In this document: in pieces, positions 44,900 to 53,606 of the stretch | How the letters are laid out: the number at the start of each line of letters is the position of its first letter | Numbering within the stretch: the first letter of the stretch is position 1 | Assembly (NCBI GenBank): GCA_016745315.1 | Contig: CP066886.1 | Span: 3,844,501 to 3,908,500 of the forward strand | Origin: Arthrospira sp. PCC 9108 | Lineage (GTDB): Bacteria; Cyanobacteriota; Cyanobacteriia; Cyanobacteriales; Microcoleaceae | Direction of reading: 5' to 3' | DNA: 64,000 nucleotides | Notes under the pieces: generated by a model | Seen by the model: only the letters and a program-made list of their open reading frames with translations | What the model was told of the DNA's origin: nothing | The model's database searches: none | Translations under genes and position numbers: made by a program

Positions 44900-45753
44900 A
44901 ATTAACTTAAACCCTTATCATTATTGCGATAGGAGGAAATTAACTAACCCGTTAGTCGTACTGTTACATTCAAAATGCACTCCATTCAGTCTTAGCACAC
45001 GGGACAATTAGCGCATATCCCTCAGCAACAAAACTTAATTATTGACGGGTTAATCAATAAGCACAACTTAATCAATCTGTCAAATACCCATACCACCCCC
45101 CAACCAAACACCGATAGGGTAACTCTCTCGTGATACCCGTCAATGGCAAGCCTATCGGTTCGTTACGAACCATTGACTGCTATCACATCGGTCGCACCCC
45201 TAAGAGTGTTTGTTTCGGTTATGGGGGGAGGGTATGGCTCAAATTTCAAAACCCATAGGGGTAGTCAGATTATTGGTGAAATATTGAGGAGCCTACTCAC
45301 TACCAACAAAATGCGATCGCATAATCTGAACTATCATCTACCGGAACCAACCCGATACCCCTAAACAACTTTTCAACTGGTGACTTGTTTCGTTATCTCT
45401 CGCTGATACCTACATAATCCTAGAGAATTGCTTTACCAGCGACAACGGTTATCCACATAATCCTAGGGAATTGACTCCCCATCGAAACCGATACCTACAT
45501 ACCGCTAGACAAGTCTCCAATTTATAGGGGTACTGAGTTCCGCACGGGATGATTACCCCTAATAGACGGGTTAAGGTTTTGGCTTAGGGTGTTTATTGTG
45601 GGTAAATTAGAGGCAAGCATTCATATAAATGATTTCCTGGCCTGGTTTTCCAGGCCTGGAAACAAAAAATATGCAAGCACCCCCTACAGTCAGAAACCAT
45701 AGGGGGCCATTTAAGTTATTGGGGTAGCTGTTATCTGTTAGGTGTTAGGGTTT
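44876..45753. repeat. E3 left terminal inverted repeat
   Basis: Matches, inverted, 60136-61089. It contains no gene. It carries two ACATAATCCTAG-GAATTG repeats (45412 and 45455), a perfect DnaA box TTATCCACA at 45449-45457, the TTTCCTGGCCTGG hairpin (45633-45662) and a CCCCCTA/TAGGGGG terminator (45680-45706) for the minus-strand operon. Confidence 0.85.
45680..45706 (-). terminator. Terminator of the E3 early operon
   Basis: CCCCCTA...TAGGGGG hairpin 39 bp past the last minus-strand stop; the mirror copy at 60183-60209 serves the plus-strand operon. Confidence 0.55.
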
Positions 45754-46065
45754 ACTGCACTTAGTAATCATAGCGTTAGCTACATCTATTAACTTGTCTA
45801 CAGTAACTTGGTCAGATTTTCCAACGTAGATGTGATGATTGACGCTACCATCCCACCCTTTGAGGTTCCAGTAGGTGAAACCATTAATTGAGACTTTTTT
45901 GCACAACGTAAATCGTTTACCATTAACCTCCACTGAAAAGGATTTATGGGTTTCTAGGTATTTAAACCATTCTAAAGAACCTACTTCGATACAGATATTA
46001 CCATGACCTACCAGAAACCCTTTGTAAGACCCTGTTAGTGTGACTACCGGGAGTAGCTTAGGCAT
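45745..46065 (-). CDS. E3 small protein, integrase-accessory-like domain
   Basis: 106 residues from the ATG at 46065, chosen for its GGGAGGTGA ribosome-binding site; a longer frame starts at 46125. The pattern SLEWFKYLETHKSFSVEV...TYWNLKG...YVGKSDQVTVDKL matches a small beta-rich domain (W..WL...SF......YW......KYLGKS..LT...L) that I have seen attached to recombinases and regulators. It overlaps the upstream stop by eight bases. Role unknown. Confidence 0.55.
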   Translation of the reverse strand: MPKLLPVVTLTGSYKGFLVGHGNICIEVGSLEWFKYLETHKSFSVEVNGKRFTLCKKVSINGFTYWNLKGWDGSVNHHIYVGKSDQVTVDKLIDVANAMITKCSKP

Positions 46066-46342
46066 GAAAATCACCTCCCAGTAGGATATCGCTGTTATAG
46101 CCGTTAATGTTGAAATCAGAGGCAATAATGCCTGGTTGAGGTTGAGAGATAATTGGATACTGAGATTTTACCCATTTCTCGTGTACCATCATAAAATCAA
46201 CAGCGGCGTTATGAGATATTTCGGCTAATGTCACCCTAGTATCTTGGTTAGCGTAGGGGATATCTCGTGACATCATTTGAATGTAAATCTCCCTAGCCAT
46301 TTCTGCAATAACCATCATTTTCCCTTGTTCAAACTCATTCAT
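46058..46342 (-). CDS. E3 early small hypothetical protein
   Basis: A 94-residue product; N-terminal helices (QGKMMVIAEMAREIYIQMM, LAEISHNAAVDFMMVHEKW). It overlaps the next gene by 8 bp. No family recognised. Confidence 0.55.
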   Translation of the reverse strand: MNEFEQGKMMVIAEMAREIYIQMMSRDIPYANQDTRVTLAEISHNAAVDFMMVHEKWVKSQYPIISQPQPGIIASDFNINGYNSDILLGGDFHA

Positions 46343-46360
46343 GGCTTTATTTCCTATTGA

Positions 46361-46639
46361 TTAATTGAACTTGTGATCATCATTATCGGGGTGATTTTGA
46401 TTATTGTTGTGTTCTGTAATTTTTGCATCAAGCAAGGCTTCAATACCTTTGAGTAACTCGATTTCCGTGTTTAAAAAATGCCTGTGGATTTGAATAAATT
46501 CGACAATTTCGTCGAATTGTTCAGATGTGATAGCAAGTTCTACTAAGTCAAGTAATCCTACAACGTTAGGATTTAATCGATTACTCATGTAGCTATATTC
46601 TACTACGTTTAATCCGGGTGTACTTAATTTGATTGACAT
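46361..46639 (-). CDS. E3 early small hypothetical protein
   Basis: A 92-residue, acidic, helical product (LVELAITSEQFDEIVEFIQ, TEIELLKGIEALLDAKI) ending in an Asn/Asp/His-rich tail. Part of the tight minus-strand early operon. Unknown. Confidence 0.5.
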   Translation of the reverse strand: MSIKLSTPGLNVVEYSYMSNRLNPNVVGLLDLVELAITSEQFDEIVEFIQIHRHFLNTEIELLKGIEALLDAKITEHNNNQNHPDNDDHKFN

Positions 46640-46701
46640 GGTTTTATCCTTTGATAGTGGTTAAGTTGTGATAGTTTAACGTCATTTCGGACGGGTTTAA
46701 A

Positions 46702-46923
46702 TTATTCGATTTTGGTTAGTAAATGCTTAATATAATTAAGCTGTTTGAGCGATAATTGTTTTTTTGCTTCTGCTAAGGATAACTCAATCTCGCAATCATT
46801 CATTATTGAAATTAACGTTTCTTTAGCGTCTTCTCTGTTGGCGTTGTAGACTGTACTATCTACCATTTGTTTAAATGTTTTAAACCTTGCCTTTATAATG
46901 GCATTTGTGTTGGTTTGAGTCAT
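46702..46923 (-). CDS. E3 early small hypothetical protein
   Basis: A 73-residue, all-helical product (IIKARFKTFKQMVDSTVY, EIELSLAEAKKQLSLKQL). Starts 13 bp after the preceding gene in the same operon, with GGAG upstream. Unknown. Confidence 0.5.
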   Translation of the reverse strand: MTQTNTNAIIKARFKTFKQMVDSTVYNANREDAKETLISIMNDCEIELSLAEAKKQLSLKQLNYIKHLLTKIE

Positions 46924-46935
46924 TTTTTTGGTCTC

Positions 46936-47514
46936 CTATACGATGTGTTTCCAAACATTTTTGCCGTTCTGATTAATCATATTATATCCTCTATTTTTCA
47001 TTAGATTAGTCAACTCTGAAACATTAACGCGACTATCAAGATATCCATCTGTTTTAGCTCTCTCAATGGCTTCTTTTAACGCTTTCGGGTCGATATCAGT
47101 TACAATCTCGGTTAACTCAGGACATCCCGCGTTAATTGCCTGGTTGTTTTGTTTCATTTTTGCCTCAATACTTTGAGTGATAAAACTGTCTAAAAATTGT
47201 TCAGTACCTGATGATATAGTCAAGATTTTTTCATTAACAAAATCCCAGTAATCATTGAAGCGTTTAATTGATTCATTGATAGATAATTGATAAATCAATG
47301 AATGGGTGACAATAATTTCACTTGATAACCTAGCGTTAATGATATCTTTTTTGTGTTTCTGTAGTTGTTTTTTGACCTTGCTGTATTGATTGCAGTTATC
47401 GATATTTCTCCAGAAAATTTCTAATTGAGATGATAATTTATCAAGCGTAATATCCTCTACATCGTTTAAATCACTTAACTCGTAACCATTGCCCCTATAT
47501 TCCTCTGATGTCAT
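46936..47514 (-). CDS. E3 early protein with C-terminal winged helix, partner of the ATPase
   Basis: A 192-residue protein. Long helices in the middle (YSKVKKQLQKHKKDIINA) and a C-terminal winged-helix-like segment (VNVSELTNLMKNRGYNMIN, then KNVWKHIV). Its start overlaps the ATPase stop by four bases (ATGA), so the two proteins are probably made in step. Replication helicases of small elements often carry such a winged helix on the same chain; here it may be separate. Confidence 0.55.
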   Translation of the reverse strand: MTSEEYRGNGYELSDLNDVEDITLDKLSSQLEIFWRNIDNCNQYSKVKKQLQKHKKDIINARLSSEIIVTHSLIYQLSINESIKRFNDYWDFVNEKILTISSGTEQFLDSFITQSIEAKMKQNNQAINAGCPELTEIVTDIDPKALKEAIERAKTDGYLDSRVNVSELTNLMKNRGYNMINQNGKNVWKHIV

Positions 47515-48131
47515 AGTCTCTTTTTAAACCATATAGGAAACATCCGTCTTTTGAGTTCGTTTAACTCCCAAAATGTCCACAATGGATGTATTGAATTAAT
47601 CACCTTTAAAGCGAAAGCATTAAAAATCATGTTAGTTCCCGGTGTCTGACTACTGATGGTTATTCGGCTATTTTTGCGGTTTAACACCTTGAAAAGCGAT
47701 AACATATTCTCATTTTCAATTAATAAGCTAGGGGTGATATCTTCCCATACCAATATAAAATTTTTCTCAAATTCACATTGAAGGGGGTCATAAAATCGTT
47801 CATGTTGTATCTTGTTTCTTAGTGAAGCGAAAGTGCTATTAGCAAGCACCGAGGTTGTCTTGTATAGTTCAGATGCTACGGTAGCTATCTGTGACTTTCC
47901 AGTACCGCTAGACCCCCAAAGGAACAGGATGCCAGCTGTACTCATAAGGGTTACTGGAGACGCTATAAACGAGGTTACAATAGGGAATTGGATATCAGGA
48001 TATGGTAGAACACAGACAGCCCTACACACCGATTCTATCTGTTTACCTAAATTGCCATCCGTGATTATTTCTTCTAGTTCAGATGACATCTGACTTCTAA
48101 TTAGTCTATAATCAATATAGTCCTCAGACAT
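47511..48131 (-). CDS. E3 P-loop ATPase, superfamily 3 helicase-like
   Basis: A 206-residue ATPase. Walker A LFLWGSSGTGKSQIA (about residue 70), Walker B NFILVWEDI (about 124), and a polar motif SRITISSQTP (about 153) at the sensor/motif C position. It is small compared with D5-type helicases and lacks a primase part. It could unwind DNA for replication or translocate it into a capsid; the motifs alone do not decide. It is the only clear NTPase of E3. Confidence 0.65.
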   Translation of the reverse strand: MSEDYIDYRLIRSQMSSELEEIITDGNLGKQIESVCRAVCVLPYPDIQFPIVTSFIASPVTLMSTAGILFLWGSSGTGKSQIATVASELYKTTSVLANSTFASLRNKIQHERFYDPLQCEFEKNFILVWEDITPSLLIENENMLSLFKVLNRKNSRITISSQTPGTNMIFNAFALKVINSIHPLWTFWELNELKRRMFPIWFKKRL

Positions 48132-48182
48132 GGTAGTAACCTCTTATCGCTCTTGACTTGTTGACATGGTATGGTGGTTATT

Positions 48183-48203
48183 CCCCCTAAATATTTAGGG
48201 GGG
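48183..48203 (-). terminator. Palindrome between early E3 genes
   Basis: CCCCCTAA-ATA-TTTAGGGGG in the gap after the minus-strand gene ending at 48216. No T-tract; may be a weak terminator or processing site. Confidence 0.4.
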
Positions 48204-48215
48204 ATTTATTTGTGA

Positions 48216-48929
48216 CTACATTAATCGCAGTAATTCAATTAATGCAATTAATACATTAGAATCAAGTTGTTTAACCTTGTTATAAAGACTCTCAAAGCTA
48301 GGGTCACAATCCAAAACCTTAGCCCCTTCTGTTAACCTTTCCTCGAAGGTTTTGTATTTTGCCTTTCCATTAAATCCTGCTTTATTTTTAGTTTTGGATT
48401 CAATGAAAGCGTCAATATCTCCGATTGAGTAAGTAGCGACAGATTGATTGAATGGATTAATACATTCAATATAGAATATGTTGGTACATTCTATTTCCAG
48501 GTCAGCAATGCTATCGGTCTCTAGTATTTTGTTAGCTGGCCTTACCGATGATTGTCCTAGGTTGATAGTGGCAGTGAACATCATAGACCCGTCAGTTAAT
48601 CCTGTATCGCTTTCGATTATTTTAAGCAATGCAAGCTCCAGTACTGTAGGGGTGTATTCTCGTTTTTTGCCGTTATATTCAGTCTCGTATTTTTCAATAC
48701 AAAACCGTACAGCAATTAATTCTTTATCACCTTTGGAGTAACTCCAATCCCTATCATTGAAATTCTGAAAATCACCTGATACACCTTTCCCGAATATCCA
48801 TAGGTGAGGTGGCTTTATCCGTATTTGTGCATAATCAACAATTAGAAAGGTTCCCGTTTCACCGGGCTTAACTGCACTGCAATAACTAAATTTATCGCCC
48901 TGTTTTTTGCCGTAATATCCGATACTCAT
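48216..48929 (-). CDS. E3 early unknown protein
   Basis: A 237-residue protein. The first 130 residues are beta-rich (GTFLIVDYAQIRIKPPHLW, KELIAVRFCIEKYE) and could be an OB-like or single-strand-binding fold; the C-terminal 100 are helical (FEERLTEGAKVLD, SNVLIALIELLRLM). The next gene upstream ends two bases before its start. Not recognised. Confidence 0.55.
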   Translation of the reverse strand: MSIGYYGKKQGDKFSYCSAVKPGETGTFLIVDYAQIRIKPPHLWIFGKGVSGDFQNFNDRDWSYSKGDKELIAVRFCIEKYETEYNGKKREYTPTVLELALLKIIESDTGLTDGSMMFTATINLGQSSVRPANKILETDSIADLEIECTNIFYIECINPFNQSVATYSIGDIDAFIESKTKNKAGFNGKAKYKTFEERLTEGAKVLDCDPSFESLYNKVKQLDSNVLIALIELLRLM

Positions 48930-48931
48930 GA

Positions 48932-49258
48932 TTAACTATCCTTTGATGATTGATTGATTGTTTTTGAGATTTTTTTACAGACATCCCAAAACTGAGAATT
49001 CCCAACAATTGAAACTGGTAATTTTCCCTCATCATTTAATTTAACTGTACAGGTTCCCCTGTAACCTCCACGAGGAAAATACGAACCCATATAGGAGTAG
49101 GTTAAATCCTTGACTTGTGAAGTTTGATGGTCCTCAATAGGGGTTAGTATCCGGTAGGCTATTTGAGTGGTTTCATACTCAAATAAATGCGGGTTATAGG
49201 TAGCACTTAACAGCTCTCCCGTGATATCAAAAATCCCTCTGTAGTGTAGTTTATTCAT
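48932..49258 (-). CDS. E3 early unknown protein
   Basis: A 108-residue, beta-rich protein (YRGIFDITGELLSATYNPH, RGGYRGTCTVKLNDEG). Overlaps the endonuclease stop by 8 bp and is followed two bases later by the next gene. Unknown. Confidence 0.55.
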   Translation of the reverse strand: MNKLHYRGIFDITGELLSATYNPHLFEYETTQIAYRILTPIEDHQTSQVKDLTYSYMGSYFPRGGYRGTCTVKLNDEGKLPVSIVGNSQFWDVCKKISKTINQSSKDS

Positions 49259-49655
49259 TGTTTGTCCTTGGAATTTCTAAGTTGTTTAAAATCTCCTGAA
49301 ACTCGTCGATATTGATAAATGAGATGCCTTGCCATTGATAAGATGTCCCCCTTATAACAAACCAACACTGATTGACTAAGCCAGGATTAAGGTACTGTAA
49401 TAACTGCATTTTTAGCTTAAATGAATCAGTTAATACTCCCTTAACTTCGATGTAACGATTAAAGAACGGACTATAAAAATCTGGAATCCAGGTGATATTT
49501 TTCCAAGGTTTTGCATGTTCAATTAATGTCATTTTAGGGTGAACAATTAATTGATTATCATGTTTTCTTAGAAGGTGATAAACCCTACATTCAAATGCAC
49601 TTGGAAAATAATAGCCGTCTATTTTTTGTCCTCTAGCATTGTATTTATTTTTCAT
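49251..49655 (-). CDS. E3 restriction-endonuclease-fold nuclease, DUF1064/TnsA-like
   Basis: A 134-residue protein. Pattern: Glu in PSAFECRVYHLL (about residue 22), Asp in WIPDF (about 59), Glu and Lys in RYIEVKG (about 68-74), then KLKMQLLQYL. This is the E...D...ExK site of small phage and plasmid nucleases such as DUF1064 proteins. It may process replication or packaging intermediates. It overlaps both neighbours slightly. Confidence 0.7.
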   Translation of the reverse strand: MKNKYNARGQKIDGYYFPSAFECRVYHLLRKHDNQLIVHPKMTLIEHAKPWKNITWIPDFYSPFFNRYIEVKGVLTDSFKLKMQLLQYLNPGLVNQCWFVIRGTSYQWQGISFINIDEFQEILNNLEIPRTNNE

Positions 49656-49995
49656 CTTTTGGGTACACTCCGAAAGATGTATTAGGATTATCAGGTTCTC
49701 TATCCCCGCCGTTTTCGGCTTGATATATATTCCATTCTTCTCTGTAGAACTCTAGGGCTTCTGTACAAATTTCCTCAAGTTTGTCAGGATGTAATGGGAT
49801 TAATTTTTTAAGAATTTCGCCTATAAAATAAGCGATAAAATCCTTATCAAACTTAACTAAAGTTGATTGCCATGTAAAAGTTTTTCCGTCTGAAATTGGA
49901 ACTTTGATATATAGGGAATGACCGATATACATCAAGGGGGTTAACGCGATGTTTCGTAGGTTAAGCCTAACCTCGGACCAATGACGTGGTATCAT
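49645..49995 (-). CDS. E3 early unknown protein
   Basis: A 116-residue product. Beta strands first (LYIKVPISDGKTFTWQSTL), then helices (DFIAYFIGEILKKLIPLH), acidic tail. Overlaps the nuclease gene by 11 bp. Unknown. Confidence 0.5.
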   Translation of the reverse strand: MIPRHWSEVRLNLRNIALTPLMYIGHSLYIKVPISDGKTFTWQSTLVKFDKDFIAYFIGEILKKLIPLHPDKLEEICTEALEFYREEWNIYQAENGGDREPDNPNTSFGVYPKDEK

Positions 49996-50014
49996 GCTAT
50001 GATTTCCTGATGCT

Positions 50015-50077
50015 TAGTGGCTACCGCTTATGTGCTTTTAAAATAGAGTCCCTAAAAAATTTACACATAAGCGGTTT
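50015..50077 (-). terminator. 12-bp hairpin between early E3 genes
   Basis: ACCGCTTATGTG and its exact complement are separated by 37 bp, between the genes ending at 50094 and starting at 49995. It could attenuate transcription into the lower part of the operon. Confidence 0.5.
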
Positions 50078-50093
50078 TGTTTTTGGTGTGGGA

Positions 50094-50558
50094 TTAATCT
50101 AACCAACTAGAAAATGGGTTGACTTCATTATCTTCATCCTCTAAATCACTCTCAGAGCCCAATAGATGGTCTTCGAGGGCGTTAATATCATCTTGGATGG
50201 CTCCCGTAACCTTACGAGGTAGCTTTACTCCACCTGCTTTTAATAGCGTCAGGATTGCGTTGGTGACTCGTTTAAGTGTGGCAATCTCTGAATATGTCAG
50301 ATAAAAGGTATTTGAGTTGATAATCTCCGACGTTTGGAGTTTGTTGGTCAATGATTGAATTAATGAAGTTTTGGGGTAAGGAAGGTAAGTATTAACCAAC
50401 TCCAGAAACTTAGTAAACTGATTAAACCGACTCAACGTCTCAATGTATTCTGTAGGAGTTAATACTTTATTAGTATTAACATTAGTTACATTTTCTACAG
50501 TTACGTTACCTTCAATTGATTTTGTAACTGTATAGTTACCTTGCTCTTTTGAATTCAT
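50094..50558 (-). CDS. E3 first early gene, unknown
   Basis: A 154-residue protein. The N-terminus is Asn/Thr/Val-rich (VTVENVTNVNTNK) and encoded by recurring GTAAC/GTTAC steps; the rest is helical (FNQFTKFLELVNTYLPYP, LKRVTNAILTLLKAGGVK) with an acidic end. As the first gene after the AT-rich control region it could be a regulator. No helix-turn-helix is obvious. Confidence 0.5.
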   Translation of the reverse strand: MNSKEQGNYTVTKSIEGNVTVENVTNVNTNKVLTPTEYIETLSRFNQFTKFLELVNTYLPYPKTSLIQSLTNKLQTSEIINSNTFYLTYSEIATLKRVTNAILTLLKAGGVKLPRKVTGAIQDDINALEDHLLGSESDLEDEDNEVNPFSSWLD

Positions 50559-50822
50559 GTCAGTGATTTAAAACTCATTGACAAAATCATTTTTTAAAAA
50601 TACGATTGAGTTATTGAGTTTTAAATCACTGTATTTAATTAAAATCATCTTATTTGATTAGTTTATTTTTAATAAACATAAATTATACAATTTACACTTA
50701 TTTATAAAATAATCAAATATCACATTAAGTATATATAGAATGTACAAATAATAACAAATACAAAATACCCGTTAACTCACAAAATAGGATTAACGGGTAT
50801 ATAATTAGCAACAAGATAGTTA
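50559..50822. promoter_or_regulatory. AT-rich control region between E3 early and late operons
   Basis: 264 bp with no gene and very high AT. Next to the early start codon there is a perfect 17-bp inverted repeat, CAGTGATTTAAAACTCA at 50561-50577 and its complement at 50615-50631. The right end holds the late-operon terminator ACCCGTTAA/TTAACGGGT at 50768-50801. Promoter or origin functions are plausible. Confidence 0.5.
50768..50801 (-). terminator. Terminator of the E3 late minus-strand operon
   Basis: ACCCGTTAA, 16-base loop, TTAACGGGT, about 20 bp past the stop at 50823. Confidence 0.6.
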
Positions 50823-51464
50823 TTATGGATTCGTGCCTGTTTTTCCTGGTAAAGCGCTTTGGTCTCCTGTTACTTGATTAGCTGCTTCAGTTTTGCCTGC
50901 GGTTAGTTCTCCTAGGTTATTGAGGGTAATTTCAGATTCAGCCGGAATACGAAACATTGAGTTATAGGTTCTAATGCTTGAGGGTTTTTTACCCCAATAA
51001 TGCGCAAAAACATATAACAGGGAACTAATTGAGAAAATTTGAGGAACTTTTAAACCAATAAATCTTAGTTTTCTTTCGCCCGCGTTAGTTCCTGATGTGC
51101 GATATGTTCTCCAGACTCCCTGCATATCTGCAGGAGCTTCCACAAAGATTTTTGTGTACTCTATACGTTTGTATGACCTAACTCTGGTCCCTCGTAGAAT
51201 ATTACGCCTATTAGAAGAAGTTGACGGAGTTCCACTAACAGCAGGTCTCCAGATAGTTAAGGCTCGCACCTCTGCGGGTTCTAGTGTTACGGCGTTATTA
51301 GATAGCGTATGAAGCAGCAACATAGGCATTGGGATAACATACTTTGATGTCTTGTCTACTGGAGCCTCAACCATCAAACTCCTACCGATACAAGTACCGC
51401 TCGGTTGCGCTAGTTTAGCAGCAAAAGCTACTTTATATTTATCGTAAGCATCATTTAATGGCAT
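50823..51464 (-). CDS. E3 213-residue structural-type protein
   Basis: A beta-rich basic protein (KYVIPMPMLLLHTLSNN, RVRSYKRIEYTKIFVEAP, ERKLRFIGLKVPQIF) with a flexible Gly/Thr/Pro tail. Last gene of the late operon, behind its own hairpin (51500-51531). Its C-terminal pattern faintly resembles the paired small proteins of E1 (29687, 30077). It is a candidate coat protein by size, composition and position; no family recognised. Confidence 0.55.
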   Translation of the reverse strand: MPLNDAYDKYKVAFAAKLAQPSGTCIGRSLMVEAPVDKTSKYVIPMPMLLLHTLSNNAVTLEPAEVRALTIWRPAVSGTPSTSSNRRNILRGTRVRSYKRIEYTKIFVEAPADMQGVWRTYRTSGTNAGERKLRFIGLKVPQIFSISSLLYVFAHYWGKKPSSIRTYNSMFRIPAESEITLNNLGELTAGKTEAANQVTGDQSALPGKTGTNP

Positions 51465-51499
51465 AATTTAACCTCATTAATTATCAAACAAAACTTTAG

Positions 51500-51531
51500 A
51501 TAGGTAGACATTAACACTATTGTTGTCTACC
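51500..51531. terminator. Hairpin between late E3 genes
   Basis: AGGTAGACA and its exact complement TGTCTACCT with a 14-base loop, in the 80-bp gap between the 84- and 213-residue protein genes. It may set their relative expression. Confidence 0.5.
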
Positions 51532-51544
51532 TAGTTAATGAACC

Positions 51545-51790
51545 CTAGTCAACAAAAACAGCGATGGCTTGTACATCGATAGAGCCATCAGTAACATCCA
51601 AAACATCATCAGTAGGGATTGTTAGGGATACTGTCACAGCTCCAGTTGCCATGTTGCGGGTATAAGCTGTAACTACCGTTACACCATTAGGGTTTCTAGT
51701 TGCGTTTATCTGTGCACGTTGAACTTGCTCGATAATTTCTAGCAATTGGTGTTCGAGAGTAGCACCGTTAAGAGTTACTGGACTAGCCAT
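51545..51790 (-). CDS. E3 small late protein
   Basis: 81 residues from the ATG at 51790 (AAGGTGAT upstream; start at 51799 also possible). An N-terminal helix (LEHQLLEIIEQVQRAQINA) is followed by beta strands (VTVVTAYTRNMATGAVTVS, DVQAIAVFVD). Isolated by hairpin-bearing gaps on both sides, suggesting high or separate expression. It may be a minor or major virion component. Unknown. Confidence 0.55.
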   Translation of the reverse strand: MASPVTLNGATLEHQLLEIIEQVQRAQINATRNPNGVTVVTAYTRNMATGAVTVSLTIPTDDVLDVTDGSIDVQAIAVFVD

Positions 51791-51908
51791 AATCATCACC
51801 TTTAATCAGTTAATACATAGAGCCTAGCATCATTAACTGAATTTGTCTGTTAACTATTTGATATATCAGATGCTACATATATGTAGCTTCTATTCAATGA
51901 AAACTACA

Positions 51909-53606
51909 TTAGGCTGTAGTTGGTGGTTGGTTCCCGGTTTTCATCTCTAACGATGTCCTCGTAGCTGTTCTGATTACATCATCTACCCACTTAGGTTTCT
52001 TCTCAAAATGTAAAGGAATTTTGACTTTAGACTTCCTAGGGTCTTTGTACATTGCCAAAACACTATTCTCTCCCATATCGATTTTGGCTTGTTCAAATTT
52101 ATCAATTAATTCCCAGTTAAGTATTTTCACTTCACTGATATACATTTTGCTCTCTTTGATTCTTTTCGCATTTTCCCTACCGCCAAAACCTTTCCTTTCC
52201 TCAAATAGTAAAGGATAAACAATTGAAGAATTTGTTAATTGTACTAAATCCTTACAAATTCTTTCAGCGTCAGATTTAGAGCTTTCATTCACAAAAAATG
52301 AAAATTTCCTACCATTTCTTAATTGACAGGTTACTTTGATATTGCCTTTAGTAAATGCCGATTTACTAGGTTGAGTAAATATCCTTTGTAATTTATCCCA
52401 GGTTATTTCGTGTCTTTCTACTGATGGGAGTTCTATTTGAGTTTTTTGTAGTTTTGACCGTCTTTCCTTAGTCCAATATGGAGGTTTTTCGTAATTGTAC
52501 AAAATGAAGGTTAACTGAATTTTTAAATTACTGCTATTCGGAACTTCAGAGATATCACCGGAACCCACAAATTGACCAATATCTCTATTCCCTAATATTT
52601 CAGTTTGAGCTAACACATTTGCTACATTTTCTTGAAGGTTTCTTAATGATGATACTAGTCTAAATCGCTCTCCACCATTTTCTACAACCGCGTTAACTAA
52701 CTGTTGCTGTCTATTTTCCTCAATGCGTTGCAAGGCAATATATTCATCTAATCCTTGAGCAACTAAAATAATTGCTTCTTTACAGTTATCTGAGAATTCA
52801 TCCCAGAATTCCTCGGAACTGTCTTGGTTCCAAATGGTGTTAATATTTCCATCATATTTTTCTGGTAATTTCTCCCTAGCTTCCCTTCTCTGTTTACCGA
52901 AACTCCATTCTTCACCTTTTTCGTCACCCCACTTTTCAATCGTTCCTTTACCACCAGGAACCATTGAAACAATAGCCGTTGCAAGTGTTGAAGGACTTTT
53001 ATCTAAAAACATTTTAACAACCCGTCTACCATGTTTAAACAGTTGCCATGCTATGGCTTTCATAGCCATGTTAAATGACTGTTTAACGTATGAGCCGAAA
53101 GCTGTAGATACTTCCATAAGCATTTCAGGTCCCTTGCTTAAGGCAATGTGCATAGCAGCGGCTTTGTTGATAAATGCAATACCAATGGTAGGCAATACTC
53201 CACAAACTAATTTACCTGCCATATTACCCAAAAAACCGGCGGTAGTACTAATAAATTGATTAGCAATATTCATCATATTTTTGTCTATCTGTTCATCTGA
53301 TATATTCCAGTTGAAATTCCAGAAACTATCCCAATTAGACGTGATAAATCGTGCTACTTTCTCAAAACTAAAGTTAGATAAAAACTTAGTAATTCCTTCC
53401 CATAACCAACCTCCAAAACTTTTGCCCCATTCAACTACTTTACCAGTTATTTTTGCCCATAGCTTGCCAAACCAACCCATCTCTTGAGTAGATGTTCTCT
53501 GAGCTAAATTAACTTGTCTAACGCCATTCCTACCTATACTGCTACGAGTTTGACGGCTAGACAAGCTACGAGTACTCCTTAGCATTCTTGCACTTCTGGC
53601 AACCAT
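51909..53606 (-). CDS. E3 565-residue membrane-active protein, homologue of E1 27339/28341
   Basis: Very basic N-terminus (SARMLRSTRSLSSRQTRS), then Trp-rich amphipathic helices (GWFGKLWAKITGKVVEWGK, FGGWLWEGITKF) and hydrophobic segments (TTAGFLGNMAGKLVCGVLP, IGIAFINKAAAMHIAL). Residues about 110-300 correspond to the E1 protein at 27339; the C-terminal 200 (QLTFILYNYEKPPYW, KLQRIFTQPSKSAF) to the E1 protein at 28341. The start overlaps the upstream stop (TAATG). An envelope-penetrating or membrane-lined virion role is inferred. Confidence 0.6.
   Translation of the reverse strand: MVARSARMLRSTRSLSSRQTRSSIGRNGVRQVNLAQRTSTQEMGWFGKLWAKITGKVVEWGKSFGGWLWEGITKFLSNFSFEKVARFITSNWDSFWNFNWNISDEQIDKNMMNIANQFISTTAGFLGNMAGKLVCGVLPTIGIAFINKAAAMHIALSKGPEMLMEVSTAFGSYVKQSFNMAMKAIAWQLFKHGRRVVKMFLDKSPSTLATAIVSMVPGGKGTIEKWGDEKGEEWSFGKQRREAREKLPEKYDGNINTIWNQDSSEEFWDEFSDNCKEAIILVAQGLDEYIALQRIEENRQQQLVNAVVENGGERFRLVSSLRNLQENVANVLAQTEILGNRDIGQFVGSGDISEVPNSSNLKIQLTFILYNYEKPPYWTKERRSKLQKTQIELPSVERHEITWDKLQRIFTQPSKSAFTKGNIKVTCQLRNGRKFSFFVNESSKSDAERICKDLVQLTNSSIVYPLLFEERKGFGGRENAKRIKESKMYISEVKILNWELIDKFEQAKIDMGENSVLAMYKDPRKSKVKIPLHFEKKPKWVDDVIRTATRTSLEMKTGNQPPTTA

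Noticed and set aside
45143..45364. Open frames within the terminal repeats (also 60525-60731)
   Set aside because: Not kept between the two repeat copies and the solo copy; the sequence is iteron- and hairpin-rich.
47511..48131. Zot-type or FtsK/HerA packaging ATPase
   Set aside because: Walker motifs are clear, but the flanking features of those families are not; left as an SF3-like P-loop ATPase.
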